DNA from: Pelagibacterium sp. 26DY04 | Lineage (GTDB): Bacteria > Pseudomonadota > Alphaproteobacteria > Rhizobiales > Devosiaceae | DNA: 64,000 bases | Reading direction: 5' to 3' | Assembly (NCBI RefSeq): GCF_031202305.1 | Contig: NZ_CP101731.1 | Span: 3,038,001 to 3,102,000 of the forward strand | Part shown: piece after piece, positions 61,320-64,000 of the stretch | Position numbering within the stretch: position 1 is the first letter of the stretch | How the letters are laid out: each line of letters opens with the position of its first letter | Made by a program: the position numbers and the translations under genes | The notes under the pieces: generated by a model | What the model was told of the DNA's origin: nothing | Database searches by the model: none | The model's input: the letters and a program-made list of their open reading frames with translations, nothing else

Positions 61320-62507
61320 ATGTCCGTCCAGCCGAACCAGTCTGCCCCCGCCCGTCCCTTCGATCTGGCGCAGCCGATTTTTTCCGGCGTCCTGGCATCG
61401 ATCGTCGGCTCGGCCAGTTCATTTGCCATTGTCCTGCAAGGCTTTCTGGCCGTGGGAGCAACTCAGGAGCAAGCAGCGTCCGGTCTCTTCGCCCTGAGTT
61501 TGAGCATGGGGATCGTCGGTATCGTCCTTGGAGCGGTAACGAAAATGCCGCTGGCAATCGCCTGGTCGACCCCGGGGGCGGCACTGCTCATCGCAACCGG
61601 TAGTGTCACCGGCGGCTTTTCCGCAGCGGTAGGTGCCTTTATACTGGCAGCGCTTCTGGTTGTGATTGCGGGCTTCTCAAGAACCTTCAGCCGCGCGGTT
61701 GCCGCCATTCCCATGCCGCTGGCAAGCGCTATGCTGGCCGGCATCTTATTTAATCTATGTTTGGCACCAGTCCGCGCGGTCGGCGAAATGCCGATGCTGG
61801 CCCTGCCGATCGTCCTGGTTTGGGCTCTGCTGCTCCGTTTCGCACGGGTCTGGGCTGTTCCCGCAGCGGTCGGCGTAGCCGCCGTAATGATCGGTATTTC
61901 CACCAATCTGCCGTCCGATCTGCTGGCCAGTCCCTGGCCCAGCCCGGTTTTTGTGACTCCCACTCTCAATCTTGACGCGGTGATCGGAATTGCAATCCCG
62001 CTGTTTGTTGTCACCATGGCGTCCCAGAACATTCCCGGCCTTGCTGTCCTGCGCTCGAACGGATTTGAGCCCGACGTCCGGCCGGTGTTCGTCTCCACCG
62101 GCATCGTGAGTGCGCTGGGTGCTCTGATCGGCGGACAGCTCATCAATCTTGCCGCGATCACGGCCGCCCTCTGCGCCGGCCCCGATGCCCACCCGGATCG
62201 ATCCAAACGCTACGTCGCTGCCATTGCCGGCGGCTTCGCCTATCTGCTTTTCGCGCTCGGCGCAGGCGCTGCAGCCGCCTTCATTTCGGCGGCCCCGCCC
62301 ATCCTCATCGAAGCGGTGGCCGGATTGGCGTTGATTGGTGCTTTGGCAACCTCGCTCACCGGTGCGGTGGCCGACGAGGAGCTTCGCCTTCCCGCCGTCC
62401 TCACCTTCGTCACCGCTGCCTCCGGTCTCACCCTTTTCGGCATCGGCGCCGCGTTCTGGGGGCTGATCGTCGGCGGCGCGGTTTACCTGCTGCTCAGAAA
62501 ACAATAG
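61320..62507 (+). CDS. BenE family benzoate/H+ symporter-like transporter
   Basis: A protein of 395 residues with about eleven to twelve membrane helices. Family features: 'IFSGVLASIVGSASSFAIVL', 'LGAVTKMPLAIAWSTPGAAL', 'TGGFSAAVGAFILAALLVVI', 'MASQNIPGLAVLRSNGFEPD' and 'GGQLINLAAITAALCAGPDA'. E. coli YdcO and Acinetobacter BenE are the named relatives; BenE takes up benzoate. No benzoate-degradation genes are nearby, so the substrate is open. The start ATG has no strong Shine-Dalgarno. It is convergent with the Omp25-like gene across a short hairpin. Confidence 0.88.
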   Translation: MSVQPNQSAPARPFDLAQPIFSGVLASIVGSASSFAIVLQGFLAVGATQEQAASGLFALSLSMGIVGIVLGAVTKMPLAIAWSTPGAALLIATGSVTGGFSAAVGAFILAALLVVIAGFSRTFSRAVAAIPMPLASAMLAGILFNLCLAPVRAVGEMPMLALPIVLVWALLLRFARVWAVPAAVGVAAVMIGISTNLPSDLLASPWPSPVFVTPTLNLDAVIGIAIPLFVVTMASQNIPGLAVLRSNGFEPDVRPVFVSTGIVSALGALIGGQLINLAAITAALCAGPDAHPDRSKRYVAAIAGGFAYLLFALGAGAAAAFISAAPPILIEAVAGLALIGALATSLTGAVADEELRLPAVLTFVTAASGLTLFGIGAAFWGLIVGGAVYLLLRKQ

Positions 62508-62527
62508 GGCGGCCGCGGGGGCCGCCC
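62507..62527. terminator. Possible terminator between benE and omp gene
   Basis: GGGCGGCC (62507-62514) and GGCCGCCC (62520-62527) form an 8-bp GC stem with a 5-base loop. There is no T-run after it on either strand, so it is a weaker candidate. It lies between convergent genes. Confidence 0.6.
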
Positions 62528-62549
62528 TCATATTCAGCTCGACCGCCGG

Positions 62550-63263
62550 TCAGAACCGGTAACGAAGCGTGGCCCGGACTTCGTGGACCCAGGCGTCATC
62601 AACCCTGTAGTTGGGCGTAGCATCGGTATTCTCGATCTCGTTGATATAAAGGCCACGGTAACCGAGGTCGGCAACGAGCGCGCCGAAATCATAACCAACG
62701 CCGGCCATGCCGGCAGCAGCCAGGCTCGTGTTGGAACCCCACTCGCCATAGCCGACATTGTCTTCCACGCGGGACTCATTGAACGCAACGCCAACGCCTG
62801 CGCCCACATAGCCAAAGGCGCCGCCGGCAGCGGTGAGGCCCATGTCGCTCAGGCCGAAATCGTAATAGGCGTTGGCCAGAACGATGGTGGAGCGCAGATC
62901 CAGTTCGCGATCCCCCAGACCATCATCGACGTCGGCCGTCATGCCGCGATTGGAGAGGTAGTCGACGGTCGCATCGAAGCGCAGGCCAGTGCCGGTTTCA
63001 TAGCCAGCGCCGATGCCGGCGCTGTAGCCCCAGCCGTTTTCGATGATGTCGAAGGTATCATCCGTTTCAGTGTGCACAGCCTCGCCCGCCCAGCTTGAAT
63101 TGCCGGCGACGCTGCCGCGCAGGTAGAACGAGCCGCCGAGGCCCTCATCGACCGGGGGGATATAGGGAGGAATGTATTCCGGATAAACCGGATCGGCGGC
63201 CTGGGCCGCCGTGGTGAGGAATGCGACTGCTGTAACGGCAGCCAAACCAACCAGCTTTTTCAT
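62550..63263 (-). CDS. Outer-membrane beta-barrel protein (Omp25/31-like)
   Basis: A protein of 237 residues. The signal peptide is MKKLVGLAAVTAVAFLTT with cleavage AQA-A. The mature part is an eight-stranded barrel typical of alphaproteobacterial Omp25/31/RopB: 'GGSFYLRGSVAGNSSWAGE', 'YSAGIGAGYETGTGLRFDA', 'VLANAYYDFGLSDMGLTA', 'GVGYDFGALVADLGYRGLY', ending 'HEVRATLRYRF' with the terminal Phe used by BAM. I chose the ATG at 63263 for the signal peptide; the longer reading adds 12 residues before it. It is probably an abundant surface protein. Confidence 0.9.
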   Translation of the reverse strand: MKKLVGLAAVTAVAFLTTAAQAADPVYPEYIPPYIPPVDEGLGGSFYLRGSVAGNSSWAGEAVHTETDDTFDIIENGWGYSAGIGAGYETGTGLRFDATVDYLSNRGMTADVDDGLGDRELDLRSTIVLANAYYDFGLSDMGLTAAGGAFGYVGAGVGVAFNESRVEDNVGYGEWGSNTSLAAAGMAGVGYDFGALVADLGYRGLYINEIENTDATPNYRVDDAWVHEVRATLRYRF

Positions 63264-63358
63264 GCGCTTGTGTTCCCCTAAGCGGATCAAACCTGACAAT
63301 TGACCGAGAACCTAAGGGAAGTTTCTTAAAGCGCGATTAACTGTATTTCTTAACCTTG

Positions 63359-64000
63359 TCAGGCAACCTTGCCGATGGCCGTCGCGATTTCATTGACGAC
63401 TTGCGAGACCAGCGAGGCATCATCACCTTCGCCCATGACGCGGATCACCGGCTCGGTTCCCGATTCACGGATGATCAACCGGCCGGTCTTGCCCAGCCGC
63501 GCCTCGGCATTGGCGATCAGCTCGCGCACCGATTTGTCCTCGAGCGGCTTGCCACGCTGGTAACGTACGTTCTGGAGCAATTGCGGCACCGGATCGAACC
63601 GGTGGCAGACCTCCGAGACCGGCTTGCCCTCCTGCTTGACCACCGCAAGGAGCTGCAGCGCGGCCACCAGACCGTCCCCGGTCGTGGTGAAGTCGGAAAG
63701 AATGATATGCCCGGACTGTTCGCCGCCCACGTTGAAGCCCTTGCCGCGCATGGCTTCGAGCACGTAGCGGTCACCCACCTTGGTGCGTTCGAGCGAAAGC
63801 CCCTGCCCTTCGAGATAGCGCTGCAGGCCGAGATTGGACATGACGGTAGCAACGATGCCGCCGCCCAGCAATTGCCCGCGCGCATGCCAGGAGGCGCCGA
63901 TGACGGCCATGAGCTGGTCGCCATCGACCTCATTGCCCTTTTCATCGACGATGAGCACCCGGTCCGCATCACCATCGAGCGCGATGCCGATATCGGCCCG
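63359..64000 (-). CDS. glmM: Phosphoglucosamine mutase GlmM (5' part outside the window)
   Basis: The C-terminal 213 residues of GlmM, which converts glucosamine-6-phosphate to glucosamine-1-phosphate for cell-wall precursors. The fragment begins '[20 protein letters not shown]', which holds the metal-binding DGDADR loop. It continues with '[20 protein letters not shown]', '[20 protein letters not shown]' (substrate loop) and the C-terminal domain '[20 protein letters not shown]' with the RESGTEPxIRVM phosphate site. The frame is open to the right edge; the start and the catalytic Ser lie outside the window. Confidence 0.96.
   Translation of the reverse strand, partial: RADIGIALDGDADRVLIVDEKGNEVDGDQLMAVIGASWHARGQLLGGGIVATVMSNLGLQRYLEGQGLSLERTKVGDRYVLEAMRGKGFNVGGEQSGHIILSDFTTTGDGLVAALQLLAVVKQEGKPVSEVCHRFDPVPQLLQNVRYQRGKPLEDKSVRELIANAEARLGKTGRLIIRESGTEPVIRVMGEGDDASLVSQVVNEIATAIGKVA

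Overview
The window comes from an alphaproteobacterial chromosome, most likely Hyphomicrobiales and possibly Devosiaceae (a Pelagibacterium- or Devosia-like organism). The evidence is the CtrA/ChpT/SciP cell-cycle set, a Caulobacter-type fliF-fliG-fliH-fliN-flbD-flhA cluster, an EipA (DUF1134) protein, a serC-type leader, GANTC sites near ctrA, and high GC with C/G-rich third codon positions. The genus is inferred from gene content only.

Positions 1-8363 look like one end of an integrated element. A tyrosine integrase (6836-8095) lies beside the 3' end of a tRNA-Met(CAT) gene, with short repeated TGTGCTA motifs between them. The region to its left looks less GC-rich than the rest. It carries a truncated GST gene, an ArsR regulator and an SRPBCC protein in an overlapping operon, then a DUF6641-like protein, a small secreted protein, a large Ig-domain autotransporter and a divergent AraC regulator. 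The other end of the element is outside the window.

From 8.4 to 17.5 kb: an SOS-type repair pair (a radical SAM protein and a DUF4130-UdgX fusion) whose promoter carries a LexA box next to the start codon; a ring-cleaving dioxygenase; an ECF sigma factor overlapping a membrane-anchored vWA protein; a VapBC-type module; and mnmA.

From 17.9 to 37.6 kb: flagella and cell cycle. fliK has an almost ideal sigma-54 promoter, then flgD, sciP and fliF-G-H-N-flbD-flhA. After transport and envelope genes (a DAACS symporter, a coiled-coil protein, eipA, a YHS protein) come chpT, a CheY-like regulator, and ctrA divergent from fliI-fliJ. Candidate CtrA boxes precede sciP, fliF, ctrA and fliI. Three GANTC sites lie in the ctrA upstream region and a fourth just before fliI. 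This suggests that one CtrA/SciP/ChpT circuit and the FlbD/sigma-54 circuit time these flagellar genes, and that the regulators are encoded among their targets.

From 37.6 to 64 kb: mostly housekeeping. It holds a YjbR protein, sdaA, rluD, rpoH, a CNNM/CorC protein, thiamine pyrophosphokinase divergent from a TPP-riboswitch-controlled thiBPQ operon, a long Glu/Pro-rich membrane protein, purA, a DMT exporter, the serC-alaE-serA cluster with a serC-type RNA leader, a cupin, an ABC-F ATPase, an RlmL-like methyltransferase, an acyltransferase-like membrane protein, a small lipoprotein, a BenE transporter, an Omp25/31-like barrel and the 3' part of glmM, which runs off the right edge.
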